This document shows, in pieces, positions 44,667 through 53,251 of a DNA stretch of 64,000 nt (position 1 is the stretch's first letter; each line of letters starts with the position of its first letter). The translations under genes were made by a program, and so were the position numbers. This DNA is from Hyphomicrobiales bacterium (GTDB lineage: Bacteria > Pseudomonadota > Alphaproteobacteria > Rhizobiales > Rhizobiaceae): positions 56,233 through 120,232 of the forward strand of contig UCNE01000026.1 in assembly GCA_900473685.1 (NCBI GenBank). Direction: 5' to 3'. Under the pieces are notes generated by a model. The model had not been told where the DNA came from. It saw nothing but the letters and a program-made list of their open reading frames with translations, and searched no databases.

Positions 44667-45887
44667 ATGAACGCAGACGATATCGGTGAGATTTCCGCCT
44701 GGTTGACCAAGCAGGGCCTGAAGGGCACCGACGAAATGGATATCGTCAACGGCTTCTGTCAGCGTGCCCGCGCTGCAGGCATGCGACTCGACCGAGGTCT
44801 GGCGCTGATCGATACTCTCCATCCGGTCTATGAGGGGCGGGCCTTCCAATGGGACAGCCAGGAACCGGTGAAAACGGCCTTCGAATACGGTCCGACCAAC
44901 GAGGGCGTTTCGGCTGAGAACTGGGAGCGCTCGGCGTTCTTTCACCTGCGCGAGAACAATCGGAACGAGATCCGCCGCCGCCTCGGTTTCGGTGATCCGG
45001 CTGATTTCTACATGCTGGACGTGATGCAGGCGGCCGGCCACAAGGACTATGTCGCGATGATCCATCGCTTCGCGCAGGATAGCCATATCGGCGACATGGA
45101 CTGTTTCTACTCGCATTGGACGACGATGGACGCGGACGGTTTTCGCGACGAAGACCTGACCGCCCTCCGGCAGCTGGTTCCGGTACTGGCATTGGCGATC
45201 AAATCAGGATCTCTGACCCGTATTTCCCGCACCATTGCCGAGGTCTATCTTGGCGAAGATGCTGCAAAGCAGGTGCTTGAAGGCCGCATATCGCGTGGCA
45301 AGGCCGAACGGATTTCGGCCGTCCTTTGGTTCTCCGACCTGCAGAATTATACACGTATTTCCGACAACCTGCCGCCAGACGAGATCATTCCGTTCCTCAA
45401 CGATTATGCCGACGCCGTGATTTCCTCCATCCACGAGGCGGGCGGCAATGTTCTGAAGCTGATCGGCGACGGCACGCTGGCGATCTTCAAGGCCGAGGAA
45501 CGGGAAGACGCCTGCGCCCGTGCTCTTCTGGCCGAACATAATCTGCGCGACAAGCTGAAGGGCCTGAACGAGCGGCGCCTGCTTGAAGGGCGGCCGGTCA
45601 CCGAGGTCTATCTCGGACTCCATATCGGCGATGTCTTCTACGGCAATATCGGCTCGAGCGACCGGCTGGATTTCACCGTCATCGGTCCCGCCGTCAACGA
45701 GGTCAGCCGCATCGCCTCGATGTGCCGCTTCGTTGATCGCAGCGTGATCATGTCATCGCAGTTCGTTGCCGCAGCACCTCCGCCGCGCAATTCCGAAGTG
45801 GTCTCCATCGGCCGTTATGCCCTGCGCGGCGTCAAGCGCGCCCAGGAACTGTTCACGCTGATGCCGTTGGAAAAGGTTGCCGAATAG
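44667..45887 (+). CDS. Class III adenylate/guanylate cyclase
   Basis: 406 residues. The C-terminal cyclase domain (about 215-395) shows W-F-S-D-L-Q-N-Y-T with metal aspartate D224, K-L-I-G-D-G-T-L-A-I-F with D268, and T-V-I-G-P-A-V-N-E-V-S-R for the transition-state Asn/Arg pair. The N-terminal 190 residues are soluble and helical, without membrane segments, and form an input domain I do not recognise. It makes cAMP (or cGMP) from the triphosphate. Rhizobia carry many such cyclases. ATG 44667 has A-A-G-G-A-A upstream. Single gene. Confidence 0.92.
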   Translation: MNADDIGEISAWLTKQGLKGTDEMDIVNGFCQRARAAGMRLDRGLALIDTLHPVYEGRAFQWDSQEPVKTAFEYGPTNEGVSAENWERSAFFHLRENNRNEIRRRLGFGDPADFYMLDVMQAAGHKDYVAMIHRFAQDSHIGDMDCFYSHWTTMDADGFRDEDLTALRQLVPVLALAIKSGSLTRISRTIAEVYLGEDAAKQVLEGRISRGKAERISAVLWFSDLQNYTRISDNLPPDEIIPFLNDYADAVISSIHEAGGNVLKLIGDGTLAIFKAEEREDACARALLAEHNLRDKLKGLNERRLLEGRPVTEVYLGLHIGDVFYGNIGSSDRLDFTVIGPAVNEVSRIASMCRFVDRSVIMSSQFVAAAPPPRNSEVVSIGRYALRGVKRAQELFTLMPLEKVAE

Positions 45888-45888
45888 G

Positions 45889-47127
45889 TCAGGCGTTTTC
45901 GGCGGCCTGAGCGCGGCGGTGCCGGAGAAAGACGGCATCCGACGGGTTGGAGGCAAGATCGATGGCGCGATCATAGGCAGCCAGTGCGGCGCCCGCCCGG
46001 CCGCAGCGCGATAGCAGTTCGGCATGGGCAGCGTGGAACGGCTGGTAGGCATCGAGCACCGGCACCAGCGTTTCCAGAGCGCGCAGTCCGGCCTCCGGCG
46101 CACCGGCCTCGGCCAGTGCCACAGCACGGTTCAATTGCACCACCGGTGTCGGTTCCATGCGCAGCAAACTGTCGTAGAGCAGGACGATCTGGCGCCAATC
46201 CGGTGGTTCGGACTGGACATGCAGGGCGGCAATGGCCGCCTTGATCTGGAAGGGGCCGGCAGCGCGGCGAGCCATCGCCCGATCAAGCAAAGAAAGGCCG
46301 TCGGCAATCCGCCCGTCGTTCCAAAGCTTGCGGTCCTGCGAGGCAATGGGAATGCTTGTCCCGTCGGCGTCCAGCCGTGCCGCCCGGCGGGCTTCCGTGA
46401 TCAGCATCAGGGCCAAAAGCCCCTCGATCTCGGCCTCGCCCGGGCGCAGGCTGTCGAGCATGCGCCCGAGATAAATTGCCTCCTCGCCGAGTTGCCGCAC
46501 CCGGTCGCCCACGGCGCAGGAATAGCCCTGATTGAAGATCAGGTAGACGACAGTCAGGACCGATTGCAGCCGTTCCGCCCAGGCTTCTGGACCGGGCACC
46601 GCATAGGGAATGCCGGCCGCAAGGATTTTGGCGCGTGCCCGCGATAATCGCTGGCCCATGGTTGTCTCGTTGTCGAGAAAGGCGCTGGCGACTTCGGGCG
46701 TACTCAAGCCGCCGAGCGTCCGCAGGGTGAGTGCCACTTGGGTCTTCGATTCCAGTGCGGGGTGGCAACAGGTGAAGATCAGCCGCAGGCGTTCGTCGGG
46801 AATGTCGTCCGTGGCGTTCTCGTGAGCCTCATCCACGGAGAGGCGGGCGATCTCGACGGTCTTGCGATCTTCTCGGGCGTCCTTGCGCAGCAGGTCGATT
46901 GCCTTGCGCAGCGCGACCTTCAACAACCAACCTTGCGGTGAGGCGGGAACCCCCGTTCGCCCCCAATGCACGACGGCGGAAGCCAGTGCGTCCTGCAGCG
47001 CATCTTCGGCCAACTGGAAGTTTTTGAGCCGGGCGATCAATGCCGACAACAGCCGCCCCCGGTCCGTGCGCGCCAGGGCATCAATGGCCCGGGATACGGT
47101 TTGAGGATCGGGGGCGGCTGAATGCAT
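45889..47127 (-). CDS. ECF42-type RNA polymerase sigma factor (DUF6596 C-terminal domain)
   Basis: 412 residues: sigma region 2 (about 20-85; A-E-D-A-L-Q-D-A and W-L-L-K-V-A-L-R-K-A-I-D), region 4 (about 115-170), and a long C-terminal helical extension with TPR-like repeats such as L-N-R-A-V-A-L-A-E. This layout is that of ECF42 sigma factors, which are always tied to a DGPF/YCII protein rather than a classic anti-sigma factor. ATG 47127 overlaps the stop of the DGPF gene by one base (TGATG), so translation is coupled; a TTG one codon earlier is less likely. The C-terminal domain is needed for activity in studied members. Confidence 0.92.
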   Translation of the reverse strand: MHSAAPDPQTVSRAIDALARTDRGRLLSALIARLKNFQLAEDALQDALASAVVHWGRTGVPASPQGWLLKVALRKAIDLLRKDAREDRKTVEIARLSVDEAHENATDDIPDERLRLIFTCCHPALESKTQVALTLRTLGGLSTPEVASAFLDNETTMGQRLSRARAKILAAGIPYAVPGPEAWAERLQSVLTVVYLIFNQGYSCAVGDRVRQLGEEAIYLGRMLDSLRPGEAEIEGLLALMLITEARRAARLDADGTSIPIASQDRKLWNDGRIADGLSLLDRAMARRAAGPFQIKAAIAALHVQSEPPDWRQIVLLYDSLLRMEPTPVVQLNRAVALAEAGAPEAGLRALETLVPVLDAYQPFHAAHAELLSRCGRAGAALAAYDRAIDLASNPSDAVFLRHRRAQAAENA

Positions 47128-47477
47128 CAACTATAGTCCATTACCGGCCGGACTTCGACGGTGCCGTAGGTGGCGGAAGGGATCATCGCCGCATAGCGAA
47201 GTGCCGTATCCAGATCGGGAACATCCAAGATGTAATACCCGCCCAACTGCTCCTTGGTTTCGGCAAAGGGTCCGTCCATCGTTTCGACCTTGCCGCCCCG
47301 AACACGCACGCTCGTGGCTGTCTCGACACCTTGCAGGCCCTCGCCCGACACATAGGCGTTGGCGGCTTTCAGCATTTCGCTAAAGGCGGCATAACCTTGC
47401 ATCATCGTCTCGAATTCAGGTGTGCCATAGGCCGGTTCCACGGATGGATCCCCATAAATCAGTGCCATGTATTGCAT
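47127..47477 (-). CDS. YCII/DGPF-domain protein, ECF42 partner
   Basis: 116 residues, a ferredoxin-like YCII fold starting M-Q-Y-M-A-L-I-Y and carrying the hallmark D-G-P-F in M-D-G-P-F-A-E-T-K-E-Q-L-G-G-Y. These proteins are invariably next to ECF42 sigma genes; they are often among the targets of the sigma factor, and their enzymatic or signalling role is unclear. ATG 47477 has A-G-G-A-G upstream. First gene of the two-gene operon. Confidence 0.92.
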   Translation of the reverse strand: MQYMALIYGDPSVEPAYGTPEFETMMQGYAAFSEMLKAANAYVSGEGLQGVETATSVRVRGGKVETMDGPFAETKEQLGGYYILDVPDLDTALRYAAMIPSATYGTVEVRPVMDYS

Positions 47478-47634
47478 AGGAGGTCTCCTGTGTTTGGAAA
47501 TGAAGGCTTAAGATCGGAGATTAAGATATTTCTGTCTCTACACCCCAAGAACGCTGCTCGTTTTGGGATTTCGACATGGCGCAAAATTATTTCGTATTCT
47601 TTTGATGCCGCTTCAAAGGCCGCGAAACCGGATG

Positions 47635-48216
47635 CTATTTTCCCGTGGGCTTGGAAAAACGGATATCCGCAACCGACTCTGCGATGGTGATCTCGTCACC
47701 GAGCGACCATTCCGCTGCCCGTGCCGCCATGCTGGCTGGAACCATTGGCGATCCGCCGGGGCCGGGAGGCACGTCATAGGTCGCGTGGGCGTCATGCGGT
47801 AGGATGACGTGATAGCCGCGCTGCATGGCCGCCCGCGCCGTCGCTGCCACGCACATTTCGGACAGGACACCGCAGAGGGCAACAGTTTGCACGGCGGATG
47901 CCGCGAGCAAGCAGTGCAAGAGCGTACCGTCGAAACCGTCATCTGCGGTTTTCCGTACGATGATCTCATCGGCCAGCGGTGCAAAGTGAAGTATCCAGCC
48001 GGGCTGATGTGGCTCATCGATCGTTCCGGGTTCCCCGTCGTTTTGTAAAAAAATAACAGGCACTTTTGCGGCACGTGCCGCGGTCATGAGAGTCTCGATC
48101 GCCGCCAGCAAACTGGCGTGGTCCGGGACAGCCTCGATCCCGCTGACGAAAGCCACCTGCACATCGACAACGATCAGGGCATCCGCTGTCGCCTCAACGC
48201 TTTCTGATCGCTTCAT
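47635..48216 (-). CDS. Isochorismatase-like cysteine hydrolase
   Basis: 193 residues with the cysteine-hydrolase triad: D18 in V-V-D-V-Q, K89 in V-R-K-T-A-D-D-G-F, and C122 in L-S-E-M-C-V-A-A-T. Members cleave amides such as nicotinamide or ureidoacrylate, or hydrolyse isochorismate; the substrate here is not evident. ATG 48216 has G-A-G-G-T-A-G-G upstream. A single gene, with the methyltransferase gene upstream in the same direction. Confidence 0.88.
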   Translation of the reverse strand: MKRSESVEATADALIVVDVQVAFVSGIEAVPDHASLLAAIETLMTAARAAKVPVIFLQNDGEPGTIDEPHQPGWILHFAPLADEIIVRKTADDGFDGTLLHCLLAASAVQTVALCGVLSEMCVAATARAAMQRGYHVILPHDAHATYDVPPGPGGSPMVPASMAARAAEWSLGDEITIAESVADIRFSKPTGK

Positions 48217-48281
48217 CAAAACCTACCTCGTTGGCTTTCATAACATCGCAAGACCGCAAGACGTGGGATGCCGTATGGAGG

Positions 48282-48878
48282 TCAAGGCCGTTTCGTCGCC
48301 ACGACGTGGAGCCATTCGGTCGGCTTGTTGTCATAGCCGCCCCCTGCTTTGGCTTCGATCGAGACCGATGCCCAGGCAAGCTGCGCGTAGACTTCTCTCA
48401 GCCAGCTTTCGGAGGGATAGTTGTAATACCGGTCGAATTCGTCGCGGCCTTCATCTTCCCCGGCTTTGAAGCTGGCGTAAAACACCCCGCCGGCTTTCAA
48501 TGCGGCATGGATGCGTGCGAGGATGTCTGGCAGGCCGGCTCTGGGGATGTGGAGAAGGCAGGCATTGGCCCAGACGCCTTCATACAAGGCCTGCTCATTC
48601 AGATCACCGAACAGCAAGGTGGCTACTGGAATTCCAAGGCGTTTTTTCGCTTCGCGGGCAATTTCGGGGGTGCCGTCCGTCGGGCGGACGTTGAAGCCCC
48701 GTGCGAGCATGAATTCGCTGTCCTGACCACCGCCGCACCCGAGTTCAAGAATGCTTGCGCCCGGCTGCAACTGCGAAAGAAAGTTCGCGATCCGGCTCTC
48801 GCTCGGCTCCTGGCCTCTGGATGTGTATTTGGCGGCTTCCATTTCGTAGAAGCGCAGGGTGTCACGATCGTGAGACAT
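48282..48878 (-). CDS. Class I SAM-dependent methyltransferase
   Basis: 198 residues with the SAM-binding glycine motif I-L-E-L-G-C-G-G-G-Q-D-S near 43-54, R-P-T-D-G-T-P as motif II and a Rossmann fold. Members of this tellurite-resistance/cyclopropane-like group are of varied function; the substrate is unknown. ATG 48878 lies four bases after a long inverted repeat whose proximal arm holds the G-A-A-A-G of the ribosome site. The 65-nt gap to the next gene is too short to exclude a common transcript with the hydrolase gene. Confidence 0.85.
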   Translation of the reverse strand: MSHDRDTLRFYEMEAAKYTSRGQEPSESRIANFLSQLQPGASILELGCGGGQDSEFMLARGFNVRPTDGTPEIAREAKKRLGIPVATLLFGDLNEQALYEGVWANACLLHIPRAGLPDILARIHAALKAGGVFYASFKAGEDEGRDEFDRYYNYPSESWLREVYAQLAWASVSIEAKAGGGYDNKPTEWLHVVATKRP

Positions 48879-48882
48879 CGCT

Positions 48883-48931
48883 CTTTCAGTATTTCCTGAT
48901 AAACTATTGTTTATATTGAAAATACTGAAAG
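48883..48931. promoter_or_regulatory. Nested inverted repeats at the methyltransferase start
   Basis: C-T-T-T-C-A-G-T-A-T-T-T (48883-48894) is matched exactly by A-A-A-T-A-C-T-G-A-A-A-G (48920-48931), and within the 25-nt spacer A-T-A-A-A-C (48899-48904) is matched by G-T-T-T-A-T (48909-48914). AT-rich, just upstream of ATG 48878. It could be a paired operator overlapping the promoter or an RNA stem hiding the ribosome site. Confidence 0.6.
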
Positions 48932-48982
48932 TCACTCGCAATGTCAAAACCGGACGTTGAGCCGGTCTTCCGGATCAGAATG

Positions 48983-50053
48983 TCAGACCTTCTGTCCCGC
49001 CTCGTTAAAGAAATGCAGGTTTTTGACTGGAAGCCTCACATCCACTTCACCGTGCATGCCCAGGAACCGCCGGTCTAGCGTAAAGGCCTTGAAGGCGACG
49101 GGGCCGAGCTTGAGGTGGATGATGATGCCGAAGCCGGTCGGCTCGACCAGATCGACGGTGGCCTTCAGGACGTCGGGACCTTCAGCACCCAGAACCACAT
49201 GTTCCGGCCGGATGCCCAGCGTGGCGCGGCTGCCATCGGTGAGATTAGCGGTGCCACTGAGCGGCAACGTGACGCCGCCGGTGAGCGCAAAGCTGGCGCT
49301 ATCGCCGGTCACCATGTAGCGGCCTTCGAAGAAGTTCATGCCTGGGGACCCGATGAAGCCAGCGACGAAGAGATTGGCCGGATTGTCGTAAAGTTCGAGC
49401 GGGCTGCCGACCTGCTGGATGATGCCACCATGCATGGCGACAATCCGGTCGGCCAGCGTCATCGCTTCGATCTGGTCATGGGTCACGTAGATCGAGGTGG
49501 CGCCGAGGTCCTGATGCAGCTTCTTGATCTCGGCGCGCATCTGCTCGCGCAGGCGTGCATCGAGGTTGGACAGCGGTTCGTCGAACAGGAAGGCCTTCGG
49601 CTCGCGCACGATGGCGCGGCCCATGGCAACGCGCTGGCGCTGGCCGCCGGACAAAGCTTTTGGACGGCGTTCCATCAGCGGGTCGAGGCCAAGCTTGCTT
49701 GCCGCGCCGGCGACCACCGAGGCGATCTTTTCCTTCGGCGTTTTTCTCAAGCGAAGGCTGTAGCTCATGTTCTTGGCGACGCTCATATGCGGATAAAGCG
49801 CATAGGATTGGAACACCATGGCGATGTCGCGATCCTTCGGGGCAAGATCGTTGACGCGCTTGCCGTCGATGCGGATTTCGCCCGACGTGACGGCTTCCAG
49901 GCCGGCAATCATCCGCAGCAATGTGGACTTGCCGCAGCCGGACGGGCCGACCAGAACGACGAATTCGCCATCCTTGATCTCAAGGTCGACACCATGCAGC
50001 ACCGGGTGGATGCCGTAGGATTTGCGGATGGCGGCGATATCGATGGATGCCAT
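48983..50053 (-). CDS. ABC transporter ATP-binding protein, sugar (UgpC/MsmK) type
   Basis: 356 residues: Walker A G-P-S-G-C-G-K-S, signature L-S-G-G-Q-R-Q-R, Walker B F-L-F-D-E-P-L-S-N-L-D, then a regulatory MalK-like domain with I-G-I-R-P-E-H near 283. The CUT1-type partner proteins upstream agree. Last gene of a six-gene leftward operon (regulator, PLP enzyme, binding protein, two permeases, ATPase). ATG 50053 lies 4 nt after the permease stop, with A-A-A-G-G upstream. Confidence 0.94.
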   Translation of the reverse strand: MASIDIAAIRKSYGIHPVLHGVDLEIKDGEFVVLVGPSGCGKSTLLRMIAGLEAVTSGEIRIDGKRVNDLAPKDRDIAMVFQSYALYPHMSVAKNMSYSLRLRKTPKEKIASVVAGAASKLGLDPLMERRPKALSGGQRQRVAMGRAIVREPKAFLFDEPLSNLDARLREQMRAEIKKLHQDLGATSIYVTHDQIEAMTLADRIVAMHGGIIQQVGSPLELYDNPANLFVAGFIGSPGMNFFEGRYMVTGDSASFALTGGVTLPLSGTANLTDGSRATLGIRPEHVVLGAEGPDVLKATVDLVEPTGFGIIIHLKLGPVAFKAFTLDRRFLGMHGEVDVRLPVKNLHFFNEAGQKV

Positions 50054-50057
50054 GGGA

Positions 50058-50891
50058 TCAGCCTTTCACGGCGCCGGCCGTCAGGCCCTGCACGAGGTAA
50101 CGTTGGATCAACAGGAAGAACAGGCAGGCAGGGATAAGCGCCATGACGCCAGCCGCCATCATCTGTCCGAAATCGACCGAGAACTTTGAGACAAAGGACA
50201 AGAGACCGACCGGGAAGGTCGCTGAATCGTTGCCGGAGATCAGCATCAGCGAGAACAGAAGTTCGCTCCAGGCCGCCGTGAAGACGAAACCGAGGGTGGC
50301 TGCGATACCGGGCAGCGTCAGCGGCAGGATGATCTGGCGGAAGGCGACGAACTGGGTTGCTCCATCGATCATCGCGGCTTCTTCGAGGTCCTTCGGAATG
50401 CCGTCGAAGAAGGACTGCATCAGGAAGGTGGCGAAGGGCACGTTGAAGGCGGTGTAGACGATGACGAGGCCGGTGAGGCTGTTGGTCAGGCCGAGCGGCG
50501 ACAGCATCTTGAAGATCGGCGCCACCAGCATGACCAGCGGAAACATCTGGGTGAGCAGCATCAGCGTCACGATCCAGTATTTGCCGCGGAAGGTGAAGCG
50601 CGACATCGCATAGCCGGCGAGCGAGGCAAGGACGGTGACGATGATGGCCGTCGAGCCGGAGACGATCAGGCTGTTCTTGAAGAAGGTCGGGAATTCGCTG
50701 TGTTTCAAGACGAAGTCGAAATGCTCGAAACTGGTCTGCGACGGCCACATCTTGATGCCTTCGGAATAGAGCAGCTTGTTGGGAGTGACCGAGACTTTCA
50801 ACAACCAGTAGAGCGGGAACAGCGCGAAGACGACATAGGCGAGAATGGCCAGGCGGTGCGCGAGAACGGAGGCAATACGTTTACCGGTCAT
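50058..50891 (-). CDS. ABC transporter permease, CUT1 sugar type (MalG-like)
   Basis: 277 residues, about six membrane helices, with the MalG-type loop E-A-A-M-I-D-G-A-T-Q-F-V-A-F-R-Q-I-I-L-P facing the ATPase. ATG 50891 has A-A-G-G-A upstream and starts 4 nt after the preceding permease. Inner membrane. Confidence 0.94.
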   Translation of the reverse strand: MTGKRIASVLAHRLAILAYVVFALFPLYWLLKVSVTPNKLLYSEGIKMWPSQTSFEHFDFVLKHSEFPTFFKNSLIVSGSTAIIVTVLASLAGYAMSRFTFRGKYWIVTLMLLTQMFPLVMLVAPIFKMLSPLGLTNSLTGLVIVYTAFNVPFATFLMQSFFDGIPKDLEEAAMIDGATQFVAFRQIILPLTLPGIAATLGFVFTAAWSELLFSLMLISGNDSATFPVGLLSFVSKFSVDFGQMMAAGVMALIPACLFFLLIQRYLVQGLTAGAVKG

Positions 50892-50895
50892 GATC

Positions 50896-51837
50896 TCAAT
50901 CCTTGCTCAACAGCCACTGACGCAGGATCACGATCAGCATCGAATAGGTGATCAAAAGCGCCAGCAGCACCAGCGCGATGGCCGAGGCATAGCCGAAATC
51001 CAGCCGCTTGAAGGCCTGGGTGAAGATGTAGCTGGCGACGATCTGGCTGCGATCGGCCGGTCCGCCATTGGTCATGACGATGATCAGGTCGGCGAAATTG
51101 GAAATCCAGACGGTGCGCAGCAGCACGGTGATGGCGATGGTTGGGGCGAGAAAGGGCAGGGTGATCGAGATGAACCGCTGCACTGGCCCGGCGCCATCGA
51201 TGCTGGCTGCCTCGTAGAGATCACGCGGGATCGCTTGAAGGGCCGCCAGGAGCGTGATGGCGAAGAACGGAATACCCCACCAGACATTGGCGATGATCGG
51301 CCCCCACATGGAAAGCTGCGGATCAGACAGGATATTGTAGGGCTCGCTCATCAAGCCGAGCGAAAACAGCCAATGGGGGATCGGGCCAACGACGGGGTTG
51401 AACAGCCAGGCCCAGTTGAGGCCGGCAAGAAAACTTGGAACCGCCCATGGCAGAAAGACCAGTGCCTGCACGATGGCGCGTCCGGCAAACGGCTTGTCGA
51501 GCAACAGCGCAAGGATCAGGCCGAGAACGAACTGCAGCAGCACGGACCAGCCGGTCCACCACAGCGTGTTCTTCAAGGCCCGATAGAAATTCTGGTCCTG
51601 CGACAGGGTTTTGAAATGATCGAGACCGATGAAGCCGCCGGAAAAGGGATTGAGCAGCTGGATATCGCGGAAAGCGTAGGAAATACCGAGCACCAGCGGC
51701 ACCAGCATGACGGTGACGATCAGGATCAGCGCGGGCGCGCTATAGAGATAGGGGGCGGAGGCATCGGCAAGGCGCTTCTTCAGCGGCCGCTGGTCCCTGC
51801 GCGCGCCGCCATTGCGGGCTGCTGCATGTGAAGCCAT
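50896..51837 (-). CDS. ABC transporter permease, CUT1 sugar type (MalF-like)
   Basis: 313 residues with about six membrane helices and the loop Y-E-A-A-S-I-D-G-A-G-P-V-Q-R-F-I-S-I-T-L-P. ATG 51837 is preferred over a TTG two codons earlier. A strong hairpin lies in the 111-nt gap between the binding-protein gene and this one. Confidence 0.93.
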   Translation of the reverse strand: MASHAAARNGGARRDQRPLKKRLADASAPYLYSAPALILIVTVMLVPLVLGISYAFRDIQLLNPFSGGFIGLDHFKTLSQDQNFYRALKNTLWWTGWSVLLQFVLGLILALLLDKPFAGRAIVQALVFLPWAVPSFLAGLNWAWLFNPVVGPIPHWLFSLGLMSEPYNILSDPQLSMWGPIIANVWWGIPFFAITLLAALQAIPRDLYEAASIDGAGPVQRFISITLPFLAPTIAITVLLRTVWISNFADLIIVMTNGGPADRSQIVASYIFTQAFKRLDFGYASAIALVLLALLITYSMLIVILRQWLLSKD

Positions 51838-51899
51838 CGTCAAATATTTCCAGTTCGCGGCGCGGGGAGCCGTGCCGGCTTTTCCGTCAGGGGAATGGG

Positions 51900-51933
51900 C
51901 CGCAGGCAGCCGGCATCATGCCGCTGCCTGCGG
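51900..51933. repeat. Strong hairpin between binding-protein and permease genes
   Basis: C-C-G-C-A-G-G-C-A-G (51900-51909) pairs with C-T-G-C-C-T-G-C-G-G (51924-51933), and the inside C-G-G-C-A-T/A-T-G-C-C-G extends the stem with one bulge. No T-run follows on the minus strand, so it is not a plain terminator. It probably stabilises the binding-protein message or reduces readthrough into the permeases. Confidence 0.7.
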
Positions 51934-51948
51934 TTAAAGGCTGATGAC

Positions 51949-53208
51949 TTATTTGCTCGAGAGAAACTTCTGTTGAGCCTTGGTCATGTAGTCAGCCCAT
52001 TGCTTGGCCATTTCTTCCGGCGTGATATCGCCGAGCATGGCTTCCTGGCTGGTCTTGATCGCCATCGAATCCTTGAAGAAGGCGAATTCTTCCAGATAGG
52101 TCGGCATGACCGTCGGAACGGCGTCCTTGTCGGCCAGTTCCTCGAACCAGCCCTTGAACTGATCCGTTGCAAAGAAAGGATCTTTGTCGGCGGACTTCAG
52201 TGCCGGCAGGGCGCCGATCTTCTTGTTCCACTCGATATTCCCTTCCGGGCCTTCGAGCGTGGCGATCAGCTTCCACGACAGGTCCTTGTTGGCGCTCGCC
52301 GACATCATCGACCAGCCGGCAAAGCCGATGGTCGGGAAGGTCTTGCCGGACGGACCCTTCGGCATGGTGGTCACACCGTAGTCGGCTGCATCCATGCGTT
52401 CGGCGATGGCGATCAGCGCATCCGGATCCTGGTCGAGCATCGCGCAGGTGCCGGTATAGAAGCCGGCGACGATCTCGTTGAAGCCCCAGTTGACGCTGTC
52501 CTTCGGTGCGAAGCCGTTCTTGTAGAGGTCGATCAGCCAGGTAAAGCCCTTCACCCAGCCTTCTTCCGAGAATTTCGACGTGCCATCGGCGTTGAAGTAG
52601 GTGTTGTCGCCCGCCATCGTGGCGCCCATCATCATCCAGCCGTTGAGGCCGCCCGGACCGCCGCGCATGCAATAGGCATATTTGCCCGGCAGCTTCTTGA
52701 TCTTCTCGGCGGCGGCGACGAAATCGTCCATCGTCTTCGGCGGGCCATCGACGCCTGCTTCCGCGAAGATCTTCTTGTTGTAGAACATGGCGCGCAGATA
52801 GAAGCCGTAAGGCAGCATATAGGCCGTGTCCTTGACGTCGCGGCCAAGTTCGAGCGCGCGATCGGTCAGTTCAGGCGTCTGGTCCCAGGTCTTGAGGTAG
52901 GGCTCGAGGCTTTCAAGCATGCCGTTGTTGGCATAGAGCGACAGCCAGGTATCCGGCATTTCCATCACGTCTGGGATTTCGCCGGCAGACACCATCGTGG
53001 CGAACTTCTGGAAGGCTTCGCCCCAGGGCAGCGAGATGATCTCGACCGTCGTGCCGGGATTGGCGGCTTCGAATTTTGCGACAATCGATTTCAGCGTTTC
53101 GGTACGTTCCGGGCTGGTGATGACTTCCACCAGCTTGAGCTTGGTATCGGCAAGAGCCGTGCCTGCCATCAGCGTGGCGACCATGGTCGCGGCAATCAGT
53201 TTCCTCAT
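51949..53208 (-). CDS. Periplasmic substrate-binding protein, sugar (family 1) type
   Basis: 419 residues with a signal peptide M-R-K-L-I-A-A-T-M-V-A-T-L-M-A-G (cleaved after T-A-L-A) and the fold of family 1 extracellular binding proteins (MalE/UgpB like): F-E-A-A-N-P-G-T-T-V near 48 and S-L-P-W-G-E-A-F-Q-K. The ligand may be a sugar, polyol or a sulfur- or amine-bearing analogue, since the operon also holds a PLP lyase. ATG 53208 has A-G-G-G-A-A-A upstream. Confidence 0.93.
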   Translation of the reverse strand: MRKLIAATMVATLMAGTALADTKLKLVEVITSPERTETLKSIVAKFEAANPGTTVEIISLPWGEAFQKFATMVSAGEIPDVMEMPDTWLSLYANNGMLESLEPYLKTWDQTPELTDRALELGRDVKDTAYMLPYGFYLRAMFYNKKIFAEAGVDGPPKTMDDFVAAAEKIKKLPGKYAYCMRGGPGGLNGWMMMGATMAGDNTYFNADGTSKFSEEGWVKGFTWLIDLYKNGFAPKDSVNWGFNEIVAGFYTGTCAMLDQDPDALIAIAERMDAADYGVTTMPKGPSGKTFPTIGFAGWSMMSASANKDLSWKLIATLEGPEGNIEWNKKIGALPALKSADKDPFFATDQFKGWFEELADKDAVPTVMPTYLEEFAFFKDSMAIKTSQEAMLGDITPEEMAKQWADYMTKAQQKFLSSK

Positions 53209-53251
53209 TTTCGTTTCCCTTTTATTGTTGGTTGGTTTGTTTGCTGTCGTG

